Assembly: GCA_022836915.1 (NCBI GenBank)
Contig: CP094668.1
Coordinates: 2,356,001-2,420,000 of the forward strand
Direction: 5' to 3'
DNA length: 64,000 bases
DNA from: Paenibacillus sp. OVF10
GTDB taxonomy: Bacteria; Bacillota; Bacilli; Paenibacillales; Paenibacillaceae
Below the pieces are notes generated by a model. That model saw only the letters and a program-made list of their open reading frames with translations, was not told the DNA's origin and did no database searches. The position numbers were made by a program, and so were the translations under genes. Position 1 is the stretch's first letter. Each line of letters opens with the position of its first letter. This document shows positions 54,373 through 64,000 of this stretch, in pieces.

Positions 54373-56052
54373 TTACTTCGCGCTTACCGATTTAAACCAA
54401 TCATTCACTTCTTGCGTGATCTGATCTCCGCCATTGGATTTCCAGTTAGCGACAAATTGGTCAAAGGCATCAATTGGCAGATTGCCGTAGATGATTTTGT
54501 TGAAGGTTTCCATCTCGGACTGGCGGAGCAGGTTCCATTTGGATACCATGGTTGGTGTTGCAGCGCCAGTGAAGTAGTTTTGTTTACGGATGTCGATCTG
54601 GGACATAACCACTTTACCTGCATACCAGTTTTCCGGTTTGCGGAATTCGGCCATTTGTTTCTCGTAAGGTGTTTCAGGCTTCTCGCCGTTGGCCAGCTTC
54701 ACGAGTGTTTTCATATACAGATCTGGGATACGTGCTGGACCGGTCAGGAATGGGAATTCGTTGGAGAAGTCTTTGATCTTCTCTTTGTCACTGGTCGGTT
54801 GTCCGTCAATGATATCCCAGTCGTAACCTTTGGCGAAGCCGTATTCATACTCACTGCCCGCTTTCGGGTTAGCCAGGTTATCGAGCAAGTAGTTGTAGTA
54901 CAGGAAGATGGCTTCTGGATGCTTGGCATCCTTGTTGATCATGATACTTGCGTTGACACCAGAGTTCTGCCACTTCGTACCGATCTTGCCGTCTGGGCCA
55001 GCTGGAACAGGGTAAGCTTTATACTTTGAGCCAGGTACGTTCTTCAGCAGGTCAGGTGCAGGCCAGTCCGGTACCCAGTTTGCGCCAGGCAGAATGCCCG
55101 CTTTGCCAGCTGTCCAGCTTTCAGCGGATTTGCCTTCGTCCCACAGAGCGGAGTCAGCGTGGATATAACCTTTATCCATCCATTCAGCCAGCTTGGCAAG
55201 GGCTTGTTTGGCACCCGGGTTAACGGAGCCGTATTCAAGGTTGCCGTTTGCGTCTTTGTTCCATTGCTCCTCGATTGTGCCGTATGCACCGAACAACCAG
55301 TCGAGCTGCCCCATCCAGGTGTTGGTGTTATTTTTCAGCGAGATCGCCAGCGGGAATACTTTGTCTGGAGACAGACCGTCCGGGTTCTCGTTCTTGAATT
55401 TGTCCATGATGTTCTCAAGGTCTGCGATGGTCTTCGGAGCTTCCAGGTTCAGCTTCTCCATCCAGTCCTCGCGGAGCCAGAGCAGTGTATCGTCGTTATC
55501 GGTGTACTCCATGATCGGCATGTTGTACTTCTTGCCGTCCTTGGTGAACGGATACCACAGTTCAGGATGTGCTGCTGCGTGATCTTTCAGGGTCTGACTC
55601 GCGTACTTGTCGAACAACTCATCGATGGCGATGAATTGACCGGAGTCGATCAGTTGATTGGTCAGTACCGCATTGGTGGGTACGGTTACAAAATCAGGCA
55701 GCTTCTCGCCAGAGGCAATTGCCAGTTGCAGCTTTTGTCTGTATTGATCGTCATTGGCCGGATACCAGGTATCTTTATGTTTCATACCCAGCGTTTCGAG
55801 CATCCAGCGATCGTGCACGTTATTTTCTTTGGTATCTCCTTGCACGTATTTCTTCGGCATTAATACCGAACTGAACTCGATGGGTGGGTCATATTTTCCT
55901 TTAGCAAAAGCAGCTTCTGCTTCCGCTGAGCCGACTGTTCCCGGCGTATTATCGCTACCATTGTCACTGGCTGTCTCGCCACTGCCGCACGCAGTGATCG
56001 TGATGAGCGCGATAACCATGAGCAGTGACCACCATGTTTTGAATTTGATCAT
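54373..56052 (-). CDS. LplA-type extracellular solute-binding lipoprotein
   Basis: 559 residues with lipobox ITACGS near residue 20 and the long (over 500 residues) form of solute-binding protein that partners LplB/LplC permeases. Segments: MKHKDTWYPANDDQYRQKLQ, GEKLPDFVTVPTN, WLREDWMEKLNLE, KAGILPGANW. It binds an unidentified saccharide. The matching permeases lie at 60444 and 61423 on the other strand, with the YesN/YesM pair between, so these genes act together although they are not one operon. Confidence 0.93.
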   Translation of the reverse strand: MIKFKTWWSLLMVIALITITACGSGETASDNGSDNTPGTVGSAEAEAAFAKGKYDPPIEFSSVLMPKKYVQGDTKENNVHDRWMLETLGMKHKDTWYPANDDQYRQKLQLAIASGEKLPDFVTVPTNAVLTNQLIDSGQFIAIDELFDKYASQTLKDHAAAHPELWYPFTKDGKKYNMPIMEYTDNDDTLLWLREDWMEKLNLEAPKTIADLENIMDKFKNENPDGLSPDKVFPLAISLKNNTNTWMGQLDWLFGAYGTIEEQWNKDANGNLEYGSVNPGAKQALAKLAEWMDKGYIHADSALWDEGKSAESWTAGKAGILPGANWVPDWPAPDLLKNVPGSKYKAYPVPAGPDGKIGTKWQNSGVNASIMINKDAKHPEAIFLYYNYLLDNLANPKAGSEYEYGFAKGYDWDIIDGQPTSDKEKIKDFSNEFPFLTGPARIPDLYMKTLVKLANGEKPETPYEKQMAEFRKPENWYAGKVVMSQIDIRKQNYFTGAATPTMVSKWNLLRQSEMETFNKIIYGNLPIDAFDQFVANWKSNGGDQITQEVNDWFKSVSAK

Positions 56053-56092
56053 TGTTCAATCCCCCTACGGTGTATGATCTTTACAAATGCGT

Positions 56093-56259
56093 GTTCAAAA
56101 AGGCCGGTTTTCAGTACCGAGAAGATGGGATGAAGCTAGAAATGGAGTAGCGGAGCGTAGATAGAGCTACGTGAGCAACGGACATTTCGGCTGAATTCCA
56201 TATTCGATGCTGATGATGCCGCTAGGCATCCTTCGTAATCAAAAGCGGACTTTTTGAAC
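56093..56259. repeat. Palindromic intergenic element, copy 1
   Basis: Bounded by GTTCAAAAAGGCCGGTTTT and the inverted AAAAGCGGACTTTTTGAAC. The interior (GAGTAGCGGAGCGTAG, CAACGGACATTTCGGC, GGCATCCTTCGTAATC) is repeated in copy 2 with about 90% identity. No coding potential. Confidence 0.9.
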
Positions 56260-56366
56260 AACCTCTACAATGTAACTGTACCAATTTGGGCGGGAGGGCA
56301 TCTATATGAGTTTGTTAGTTTCGATAGGACTCTATTAGTGAATGTTCCAATGAATGTTCAAATGAA

Positions 56367-56532
56367 GTTCAAAAAATTCGGTTTTCAGTACCGAGAAGAT
56401 GGGATAAAGCTAGAAATGGAGTAGCGGAGCGTAGGAAAACTACGTGAGCAACGGACATTTCGGCTGAATTCCATATTCAATGCTGATGATGCCGTGAGGC
56501 ATCCTTCGTAATCAAAAGCGGATTTTTTGAAC
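56367..56532. repeat. Palindromic intergenic element, copy 2
   Basis: Direct repeat of copy 1 with the same inverted ends (GTTCAAAAAATTCGGTTTT and AAAAGCGGATTTTTTGAAC), 107 bases further on. The two lie between convergently read minus-strand genes 54373 and 56546 and may act on mRNA stability or be mobile MITE-like sequences. Confidence 0.9.
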
Positions 56533-56545
56533 AACCTCTAAGATG

Positions 56546-58155
56546 TTATTTATGCTGGTCTCTGTATTCCTGCGGCGTAACGCCAAACTGGCGCTTAAAT
56601 ACTTTGATAAAATAAGCCGGGTCCATATAACCAATCTCCATGCTGATTTCGTACACTTTTTTGGTGGTCGTAACCAGCTTGTGGCAGGCCCGATCCATGC
56701 GCAGGCGCGAGATATAATCACTGATGCCTTCGCCGGTTTCGATCTTATAGATCTTGGACAAATGCGTCGGGTGCAGATTAACATGGTCGGCCAGTACACG
56801 CAAAGACACATCCAGATGCAGGTTCTTATCTGTAAAATCCTGAATCTTCTTCACATACTCGGAACGAATGTCCTTGATCTCGTTGGATGTGCCTTCCTTG
56901 AGTTTGCCGAGCACGCTGAGCGACCATTTCCGCAGTTTGCTGATGGTAGCGAAAACTTCCCCACTTTGCAAATCCTCGACATCATTGCCCATTAAAGTGG
57001 TCAGAGTCAGCTTGTTCCGGTGGGCAATATTGGTGAACGAAGCCGTAATAAGAAAACCTGCCTCCATGCAGTGCTCCCATGATTCCGACCATTTCTCATC
57101 CAGCTCTGCGCAAACCGCGAGGATTTTCTCTTCGGCGGCATCCCACTGTCCACTCTCTAGCAAACTAATAAAGGTGGGCGGGGTATACAGTACGTCCAAG
57201 GGACCTTGCGCCGCAGGTGTCTCGACATCGCTGACACGCATGACAAATTCGCGTTCGTCTCCAACGATCTGCCGGAAATAGGCTGAAGCCTGACGGAAGC
57301 GATCGTAAAGCTGATCCGGAAAGGTGAACCACTCGGTGATAACGATGGAGAGGGAGCCTTTCAGAAATTGTTTTACTTTGGATTGAAGCTGAATGGACAG
57401 CTTCTCCAGCATGGTTTCTTTGCCAATATCGCCTTTCCGTTCTTTCAACTGAAGTAAAAACACCAGATATCCGTGCTCCTCCTTCACGCCCCACACTTCC
57501 ATAAACTCACCCATAATCTCTTCCGCCATATTGATGATCGCATATTCGATCAGGGTCTGATCATTGCTGTCATAGTGTCCGAATTCTTCTTCCAACCTTA
57601 CCAGCATTAAAGCGGCATCCCCGGTGTGAAAAGGCAGAGCATAATTAGCGAGCTTCCGATCCCATTCCGCAGCCGCGATTCGTTGTCCCTGCAAAGCCCC
57701 CAGAAGCAGTCGTCCCCGCAAATGGGGAGATTCTCTCGCAATGTAAACTGCGTCCGTGTCAGTGAACTGACAAGTTCCCATTCATTGTTCAATTGATCGA
57801 TGGCCTTCTGAACAGCACCCATTAATTCATCATCTGTCGGCGGCTTCAGCAGATAGTCTACAGCCTCGAACTGGATGGCTTTTTTGGCGTAATCAAATTC
57901 GGAATACCCGGATAACAGGATACATTTTATTTTTTTGTCCCGGATGCGGATGCGTTCGATCAGTTCAATGCCTGTCATTTCGGGCATCTGAATGTCCGAG
58001 ATCACGATATCGATGGGGTGGGTGTCGATCATTTGTAGTGCTTCGTGTGCCGAGTATGCTTTATGCACATGTTCGATCCCCAGCGTGTGCCAGGGCTTGG
58101 TCATGGACAGGTTATCGACCCAGTGTGCTTCATCGTCAACGATCATCATGTGCAT
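56546..58155 (-). CDS. YesN-type response regulator with AraC DNA-binding domain (frameshifted)
   Basis: GGGAG precedes the ATG. Residues 1-125: receiver domain (MIVDDEAHW with paired Asp, VISDIQMPEMTG phosphoacceptor, LLSGYSEF, VDYLLKPP). A GGGG run at 57724-57727 is one base short; restoring it gives RENLPHLRGRLLLGALQ and joins a linker of about 270 residues and a C-terminal AraC domain (VRVLADHVNLHPTHLSKIYK-type segment, YEISMEIGYMDPAYFIKVFK). About 535 residues. It pairs with the kinase at 58465 to control the neighbouring sugar transport genes. Confidence 0.9.
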
Positions 58156-58210
58156 TATAATGTCTCCCTTGGTGGTTGGTATATAAGGCCAATAATCAAA
58201 ATCAAAGGAT

Positions 58211-58368
58211 ACGTGAAGTGAACAAAATCGCTACGGATTTGAAGGGTTCTTTCGATCGCTGTTCAAGCCCCATTTTCTGAATTGGAAGATTGGATGGTTA
58301 AAATGGTGCTTGAAAGGCGAACGCTTCGCTTCTCCAGAATCCCTTCAATCCTTCGCTTGAGTTCACGT
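58211..58368. repeat. Hairpin-forming intergenic repeat
   Basis: Outer ends ACGTGAAGTGAAC and GAGTTCACGT pair imperfectly; inside, GGATTTGAAGGGTTCT pairs with AGAATCCCTTCAATCC and CAAGC with GCTTG. It fills most of the gap between the response regulator and kinase genes and contains no ORF. Confidence 0.65.
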
Positions 58369-58464
58369 AAATTCTAATCATTTATTTTAAACAAGGCCTT
58401 ATATAAATGTTCACGTGTAAATGGTTCGTTCAAAATCAAATATCAACTTATCGTTAGTAGCGCA

Positions 58465-60274
58465 TCAATTCGTATCGGTATTTCCTTTATCGGAATCTGT
58501 GTCCTCTTTTGGTATCTCCCAGATGATTTCGGTTCGGAATCCGCCTAGTGGGGATGGGCCGAAGAGGAGGTAGGAGTGACTGCCGAACAGGTGCGTGATT
58601 CGTTGATGCGTATTCCAAAGGCCGCAGCCCATTTCTTCTTGTAAAGGTTCCTGCATCTTCAAGTTGAGTGCTTCGTACTGTTCCGGGCTTAAGCCTGGAC
58701 CATCGTCGTCGATGTATATTCTGCCAAAACCATTTAAGCGCTCCCCAGTAATTCGAATTTCCCCGGATGAATAGGACTTCGCCACACCGTGAATGACGGA
58801 ATTCTCGACCATCGGTTGAAGCATTAATCGTGGCACCGACTGGGAGAGCATATCCTCAGGGATATCAATGTGATACTCAATGCGACCATTGCGCAGCTTC
58901 TGGATATCCAGATAGTTGATCAGCAGTTTGATCTCTTCTTGTAGCGACGACGTCTCCCGTTCCATACGGGTGGTGTAGCGATAATACGCACTTAGGTTAT
59001 GCGCCATGGAGACCACGGCTTGCTCGTCCTTCATCTGGGCCATGTTAATGATATAACCAAGACAATTATATAGGAAATGCGGATTGATCTGCGCTTGTAA
59101 TTGCTTCAGCGTAGCTTCCTGGCTCTAATTTTCTCATGGAATACATTCTCGATCAGATCCTGAATCTGATGGGACATATCGTTGAATCGGCGGAACAGGA
59201 ATGAGAACTCATTCTGGTTTTTGCTATGCAGTCGAACAGAATAATCCCCTTGCTCGACGCGGCGTAAGCCTTTGATCAGCTTTTTGATCGGATATTGCAC
59301 ATTCCGGTACAGCAGGATTGACGCAGAGATACCCACCACCAGCAGCAATATCATACAGGTGTAGAACAGATTCTGACTCAGCGAGATGGGTTTCAAAATC
59401 TGATACAGCGGGATCACGTCCACCAGGTGCCAATCCAGATAAGTGGACTTCACCGAGCTAACCAGATATTTCTTCCCGTTTAGCTTCACGACATCTTGTG
59501 TGGTGTCTTCTGGGGAATGCGTATCCAGATACTGAATGAGTTCTGCGGATAACTGCTTGTCAGCACTTCGATTGAGAATGGGTGAATTTCCTTTGTGATA
59601 CAAGAAAGGATCGCCTTGTCCGCCCGCTTTATACGTATCCAGCATATTTTGAATATTTTCATAACTGAAGCTGGCTTCAATCACCAGATTACTTCCCGTG
59701 AGCATCCCCGGCTGTGCCAAGGAATCGGTATAAAACCAATAGAAGGAATTTAGTTCGTCCTGTGATGCGGCTCCCTGATCCCCATAGGTCCATCGTCCAC
59801 TCATATTTTTTTCAAATACGCCTCATCATATCCTGTCGTTTGGTTGTAGTTGGCGATGACATCCTTATTCTGCTGTGAATACACCGCATATCGGGTGGGC
59901 CATATATCCGTAACGCCGGTTTGCAGCGTCATCTTCTCTTGTATCACATAACGGGTCTGCATCCGGTCATATCGATCATCCCACATGTTAAGGCCGTTGA
60001 AAGCTCTGACATTGGGATCTCGGGAGAGAATCAGGCTGAAATCCATCATCTGATTGATGCGGGAGTCGATCTGACTGGACAGAAACGTGAGCTGTTTGGT
60101 GTTGGAGATCTGCAGTTCTTTGCTGACGACATCATAGGTGACGTTATTCGAGTAGGTGTACATGATCAGAATGGGGATGAACAAGACCACAATTAACAAG
60201 TTTATTTTGGCAAAAAGACTGAATCGGGATCTGGTAGTACCTTGAAAAGGCATTAAGCGCTTCCATATATGCAT
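58465..60274 (-). CDS. YesM-type sensor histidine kinase (two frameshifts)
   Basis: AAGGAGA precedes ATG 60274. Domains: membrane helix LLIVVLFIPILIMYTYSNN, an extracellular sensor of about 240 residues, second helix MILLLVVGISASILLY, HAMP (YPIKKLIKGLRRVEQGDYSV), the phosphoacceptor QAQINPHFLYN and an ATPase domain (VENSVIHG, DDGPGLSP, GLWNTHQRI). Frame breaks: an A run at 59806-59812 (plus strand T7, one short; KKNMSGRW restored) and near 59120 (one A short; RSQEATLK restored). About 600 residues. It senses an extracellular sugar, perhaps via the LplA-like protein, and signals to the adjacent regulator. Confidence 0.88.
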
Positions 60275-60443
60275 GAAAAGTCTCCTTCTAATTCGTGTGT
60301 AAACAACCTCTTCCGATGATATCCCTAACAAAACACTATCAAGCCTAACAATGTTATATAGTCAGACCTCAGAACGGCTTGATACTATTTATATCAGAGA
60401 ACCCGATCACACACAAAAACTTTTTTGGGAACAGGAGAAGCGC

Positions 60444-61406
60444 TATGGAGGCTAAATTGGAGGGTAAGCGGATCCCGCAGGCAAACGTTGGGAACAAGCT
60501 GGATAAAAAGAGAAAAAACGCTACAAACAGCCATGGATTCTGCACTTCATGGTGTTGCCGGCGGCCATTATGGTCTTTATATTTTCATACATTCCGATGT
60601 CCGGGATTTTGATGGCATTTCAAGATTATAAACCTGCACTTGGATTTTTCAATTCCGAATGGGTAGGACTGAAGCACTTTAGGTACATGTGGGAAAATGA
60701 TTATTTCCTGCAAATTACGTGGAACACGCTATTTTTTGCCTGTACGAAGATCGTCATGAATCTGATCATTCCGTTTATCTTTGCCTTATTGCTTAACGAG
60801 GTACGGAAGATGGCGCTGAAAAGAACGATTCAAACGCTTGTGTATCTTCCACACTTTCTGTCCTGGGTTACGTTGTCAGGTATTCTGATCGACATTCTGG
60901 CCCAGACGGGTATTGTCAATCAGTTCCTGGTTTCGGTATTCGGCATCAAGCCGATCTTCTTCCTCGGGGATGGCAGCTGGTTCCGATTCACGATTATTGC
61001 GAGTGATGTCTGGAAAGAGTTTGGATTCAACACAATCATCTTCCTCGCGGCACTGTCCGGCATTAACCCGGCACTTTATGAAGCGGCTGAAGTGGATGGA
61101 GCAGGACGTTGGAAGCAAACGATGTATATTACCATCCCGGCACTGATTCCCATTGGGATTGTAATCGCAACACTGGCACTTGGTAATGTGCTTAACGCCA
61201 ACTTTGACCAGATCTTTAACTTGTATAGTCCGTTGATCTACCAACAAGGTGATATTATCGATACGTTTGTGTATAGAGAAGGTCTGCTTAGTGGGCAGTT
61301 CAGTTTCGCTACCGCTGTGAATCTGTTCAAATCGGTCATCAGCCTGATCCTGATTGTGATCTCGTACCGACTGGCTTACCGATTCGCCGGATATCGAATT
61401 TTCTAG
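60444..61406 (+). CDS. LplB-type sugar ABC transporter permease (frameshifted)
   Basis: AGGAGAAGC precedes ATG 60444. The first 24 codons are in one frame; an A run at 60513-60518 is one base short, and restoring it gives KRYKQPWILHFMVLPAAIMV, the usual LplB start. Six membrane helices follow, with the EAA loop LYEAAEVDGAGRWKQ. About 321 residues. Divergent from the kinase gene; the 112-base region between them holds both promoters. It forms the channel with the next gene. Confidence 0.9.
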
Positions 61407-61422
61407 AAAGGATGACAAACGA

Positions 61423-62295
61423 ATGTACCATAAAACGATGCCTTACCGCATATTCAGCATATTCAACAATGTGTTATTGACCATCCTTTCACTGCTCTGC
61501 TTGCTGCCTTTGTATCACTTGCTCATGGTATCACTTAGCGCATCTGCGCCTGCAAATGCTGGTCTCGTCACGTTCTGGCCAATTGGATTCACACTGGAGG
61601 CGTATGCGAAGACATTTGCCAATACAAACTTCCTTTCCTCCTTATGGGTATCTGTGGAGCGGACGGTACTCGGTACTGGACTTGCGTTAATTGTTAATAC
61701 GCTTGCAGCTTATGCGCTTTCCAAAGAGACGCGGGTGTTCCGCGCACGTAACATCTATCTGTGGTATTTTGTCATCACGATGCTGTTCAGCGGTGGCCTC
61801 ATTCCAGGGTATATCCTGATTCTGAAGCTGGGACTGATGAACACATTGCTGGCCTTGATCCTGCCGGGATTGGTTGCGGTGTTTAACATCATTCTGTTGC
61901 TGAATTTCTTCCGTACCGTTCCGAAGGATCTGGAGGAAGCTGCATTTATCGATGGCGCAGGGCACTTGCAGACGTTTATCAAAATCTACCTGCCTGTCTC
62001 CGTACCTGTTATTGCAACGGTTTCTCTCTTCATGATGGTTGGACATTGGAACGCGTACTTTGACGGGATTATCTACATCCGTGATGCGGAGAAGCTGCCA
62101 CTCGCGACATTCATGCAGACGATCATCGTGCAGGCCGATATGTCGAAGCTTGATCCAGAAGCGGTGAAGAACCTGTCCCAACGGACCATTCGGGCTTCGC
62201 AGATCTTTATCAGCGCACTGCCGATCCTGCTTGTGTACCCGTTCCTGCAACGGTACTTTGTAACCGGGATTGTGGTTGGAGCTGTGAAGGAGTAG
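61423..62295 (+). CDS. LplC-type sugar ABC transporter permease
   Basis: 290 residues, six membrane helices, EAA loop LEEAAFIDGAGHLQT, C-terminus YFVTGIVVGAVKE as usual for LplC. AAAGGATG precedes the ATG, 16 bases after LplB. It completes the permease pair; ATP hydrolysis would depend on a shared ATPase encoded elsewhere. A terminator follows at 62345. Confidence 0.95.
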   Translation: MYHKTMPYRIFSIFNNVLLTILSLLCLLPLYHLLMVSLSASAPANAGLVTFWPIGFTLEAYAKTFANTNFLSSLWVSVERTVLGTGLALIVNTLAAYALSKETRVFRARNIYLWYFVITMLFSGGLIPGYILILKLGLMNTLLALILPGLVAVFNIILLLNFFRTVPKDLEEAAFIDGAGHLQTFIKIYLPVSVPVIATVSLFMMVGHWNAYFDGIIYIRDAEKLPLATFMQTIIVQADMSKLDPEAVKNLSQRTIRASQIFISALPILLVYPFLQRYFVTGIVVGAVKE

Positions 62296-62344
62296 TTGAA
62301 TGTAGGAAATGAATAGGATTGCAAAATGGAGTCACTGAACTGGG

Positions 62345-62369
62345 GAAGGCCAGGAGGTGGCTTCTTTTT
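62345..62369 (+). terminator. Rho-independent terminator
   Basis: GAAG(G)CCA pairs with TGGCTTC around GGAGG with one bulged G, followed by T5. Confidence 0.65.
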
Positions 62370-62485
62370 GTGGAAAAAGAACGTTGCGCATATGTAGTGT
62401 ATTACCTTTATTTGAATAAAATGGTACGATGGAAAAAATGAAATGCAAGTATATCCTGATTATTCCTATCGAGGAGTTGTACATA

Positions 62486-63141
62486 GTGAAAAAGATGATG
62501 ATGTTGACACTTGCTGTAACGTTATTAAGCTGCTCCATGGCTCACACCGTTTCAAGTGCACCTAAGAAAATCAGCGTAATTTTCAATGAAAAGGAACTCA
62601 AAACACAGGCAGGAGCCGAAGCAAAAATGATAGACGGCCGAGTATATATCCCGGCTAATATTCTTCGAGGTGCGAGATTCTCGGTAGAGTATAAAAACTC
62701 AACGCTTCATTTGATTAATAGCTATTTTCTGTACACCAGAAATTTGATGGAGATGCATGTGTTTAATCATGTCTTTACAACGCGATTCAACAAGATGGAT
62801 CAGGAAGTGGTTCACATTTTGGGCAATGTGCTGCTGGAAGAGCCGGTAGATTTCTCGAAATTATACGAGTTCATAGCGGAAGCTGAATCAAATGCGGGAA
62901 TCCGACCGGAGAACTTTACTCCCGTGCTAGACTATAATTCCTTTGATTTTGGATCTGCGAGACGAAGTGTAGAAGCATACAAAAAGCAAGTCGAGAGTTA
63001 ATCGCTTATGTCGATACTGGAGACAAAGAGAGGTTGAAGTCGTTTTACGAAGAAAGAAAACAGGCACTTGAGTATTACGATTCTTACACCAATGTGTATG
63101 ATCTTATTTTCAAAGCAAGTTTTTCAAGTGCAGTGAGATAG
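62486..63141 (+). CDS. Secreted protein with copper amine oxidase-type stalk domain (frameshifted)
   Basis: GAGGAG lies 9 bases before GTG 62486, making the upstream frame from 62429 unlikely. A signal peptide (MMMLTLAVTLLSCSMAHTVS) is followed by KISVIFNEKELKTQAGAEAK and MIDGRVYIPANILRGA, the stalk-domain (Cu_amine_oxidN1) pattern common in Paenibacillus envelope proteins. Near 62995 the frame breaks; restoring one base gives QVRELIAYVDTGDKERLKSF and an end at TAG 63141. About 218 residues. The role is structural or unknown; no enzymatic domain is attached. Confidence 0.65.
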
Positions 63142-63197
63142 AGAAGAAAAGCATCAACAGTCTTTGCAATTCTATCTAAAGTCAGGAGGGAATTCAA

Positions 63198-63665
63198 ATG
63201 GAGTTTAGAAGAATAACCTGGGATAATTTTATCGAATGTATTGAACTTAAAGTTACTCCAGACCAACAAAGATTCATATCCTCGAACCAACATGCACTTG
63301 CTGAAGCGTACGTCGCTTCAGATGAGGGGCAGATTATTATTACTTTTGCAGTCTATAAGGAAGATAATATGGTGGGTTTTATTTCGATGTACTATGATGA
63401 CGGGGATGGCAACTTTGAATATAGCAGTTATGGCATCTTCAAGATGATGATTGATCAGCGATACCAAGGCAAGGGATATGGTAAAGAAATGGTAGTAAAA
63501 GCAATCGAGTATGCGAGGACTTTTCCACGAGGAAAAGCCAAAGTTGTAGAACTCACCTACAAACCTGAAAATGTAGTTGCGAAGAAAATTTATGATTCTC
63601 TTGGCTTTATTCAAACAGGCGAGATATTGGCATGTGGCGAAGTACAGGCGGTATTAACCTTGTAA
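63198..63665 (+). CDS. GNAT acetyltransferase, spermidine acetyltransferase-like
   Basis: 155 residues, AGGAGG before the ATG. MVGFISMYYDDGDG, DQRYQGKGYGKEMVVKAIEY (acetyl-CoA loop) and AKKIYDSLGFIQTGE follow the pattern of BltD/SpeG-like polyamine acetyltransferases. The exact substrate is not provable from sequence. It is a single gene with its own ribosome binding site, 56 bases after the stalk-domain gene. Confidence 0.85.
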   Translation: MEFRRITWDNFIECIELKVTPDQQRFISSNQHALAEAYVASDEGQIIITFAVYKEDNMVGFISMYYDDGDGNFEYSSYGIFKMMIDQRYQGKGYGKEMVVKAIEYARTFPRGKAKVVELTYKPENVVAKKIYDSLGFIQTGEILACGEVQAVLTL

Positions 63666-63789
63666 TTGTACGTACACCCCGCGATTCTGTTCGTTGTTCG
63701 TAAAATTCACACCATGACTTGGCCTACTAGTGAGATGACTTTATTCTTGAATCGCCTGAATTCCAAATTCAGAGAGGATGAATACGATC

Positions 63790-64000
63790 ATGGATCAAAA
63801 CTTGAAACAAGCAATAGTCAGGGGAGAAACTTCGCTGGGCATTGAATTTGGATCCACACGAATCAAAGCTGTACTCATGGATTACCATTTTAATACCATC
63901 TGTTCCAGCAGTTATGCGTGGGAAAATCAATTGATTGACGGTTACTGGACTTACCATATGAATGATATGATTCACGGGTTGCAGCAAACCTATTATCAAT
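63790..64000 (+). CDS. FGGY-family carbohydrate kinase, 3'-partial
   Basis: GAGAGGATG lies before ATG 63790. The first residues MDQNLKQAIVRGETSLGIEF followed by GSTRIKAVLMD contain the N-terminal phosphate loop of FGGY sugar kinases (xylulokinase, glycerol kinase). The gene runs off the window after about 70 codons. An extended N-terminus before the phosphate loop points to the larger XylB-like carbohydrate kinases. It may act on a sugar imported by neighbouring systems. Confidence 0.8.
   Translation, partial: MDQNLKQAIVRGETSLGIEFGSTRIKAVLMDYHFNTICSSSYAWENQLIDGYWTYHMNDMIHGLQQTYYQ

Noticed and set aside
54214..55863. Long plus-strand open frames opposite the solute-binding protein
   Set aside because: They are antisense shadows of a well-conserved minus-strand gene and match no family.
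59801..59812. Stop-start overlap ATGA splitting the kinase into two coupled proteins
   Set aside because: The break is in a run of seven T where eight restores a continuous YesM-type protein, so it is a frameshift.

Overview
The window is Bacillota DNA, most likely from a Paenibacillus chromosome. Supporting signs are AAGGAGG-type ribosome binding sites with many GTG/TTG starts, several lipoprotein-anchored ABC sugar importers, a YesM/YesN-type two-component system beside LplABC-type transport genes, a Spo0E-like protein, a Fur box, and families of short palindromic intergenic repeats. This assignment is inferred from gene content only. There are no tRNA, rRNA or CRISPR loci.

Layout. 1-3.6 kb: end of a surface-polysaccharide cluster (nucleotide-sugar dehydrogenase, methyltransferase, broken glycosyltransferase). 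3.7-4.0 kb: 32 perfect copies of a hexanucleotide encoding (Ala-Glu)n. 4.3-14.6 kb: DUF5412 protein, AraC-type regulator, heterodimeric ABC exporter, RecQ and a B12-binding radical SAM protein. 14.7-22.6 kb: an insertion-prone stretch with a matrixin-like metalloprotease, a lipoprotein, a second 3' fragment of the radical SAM gene, and a GntR/LacI-type regulator with its sugar ABC importer sharing a palindromic operator. 22.7-31.4 kb: small accessory genes, then a Fur-controlled siderophore module (binding lipoprotein, FhuF-like reductase, AraC-FecB fusion regulator). 31.6-36.3 kb: decayed small genes and lipoproteins. 53.3-54.3 kb: XRE regulator, Spo0E-like protein and a small gene. 54.4-64 kb: lplA-like binding protein, YesN/YesM, LplB/LplC-type permeases, stalk-domain protein, acetyltransferase and the start of an FGGY sugar kinase.

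The most striking region is 36.4-50.8 kb. It has the organisation of a chromosomal integron, which is unusual for a Gram-positive. A degraded IntI/Xer-like tyrosine recombinase (44.4-45.1 kb) is followed by a conserved leader ending in GTTAT. Then come six one-gene units (acetyltransferase, Nudix-NTPase fusion, HIT, HD phosphohydrolase, Nudix, CdiI-like immunity), each followed by a 97-193 bp imperfect inverted repeat. These repeats begin with a ...TAAC box and end at GTTAG/GTTAT, as attC sites do. In three units the first bases are the exact complement of the 5' box of that unit's own repeat, as expected if each was once a circular cassette. A second copy of the leader (36.4 kb) is followed by a different first gene and an older, more decayed array of small immunity-like genes.

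About sixteen otherwise conserved genes are split by single-base frameshifts, nearly always at a homopolymer and nearly always a missing base. In one case an intact paralogue in the window shows the missing G directly. Most of these are probably base-calling errors, so such genes are described as single genes and the frameshift is noted. In-frame stops in the metalloprotease, HIT and recombinase genes are less easily explained this way.
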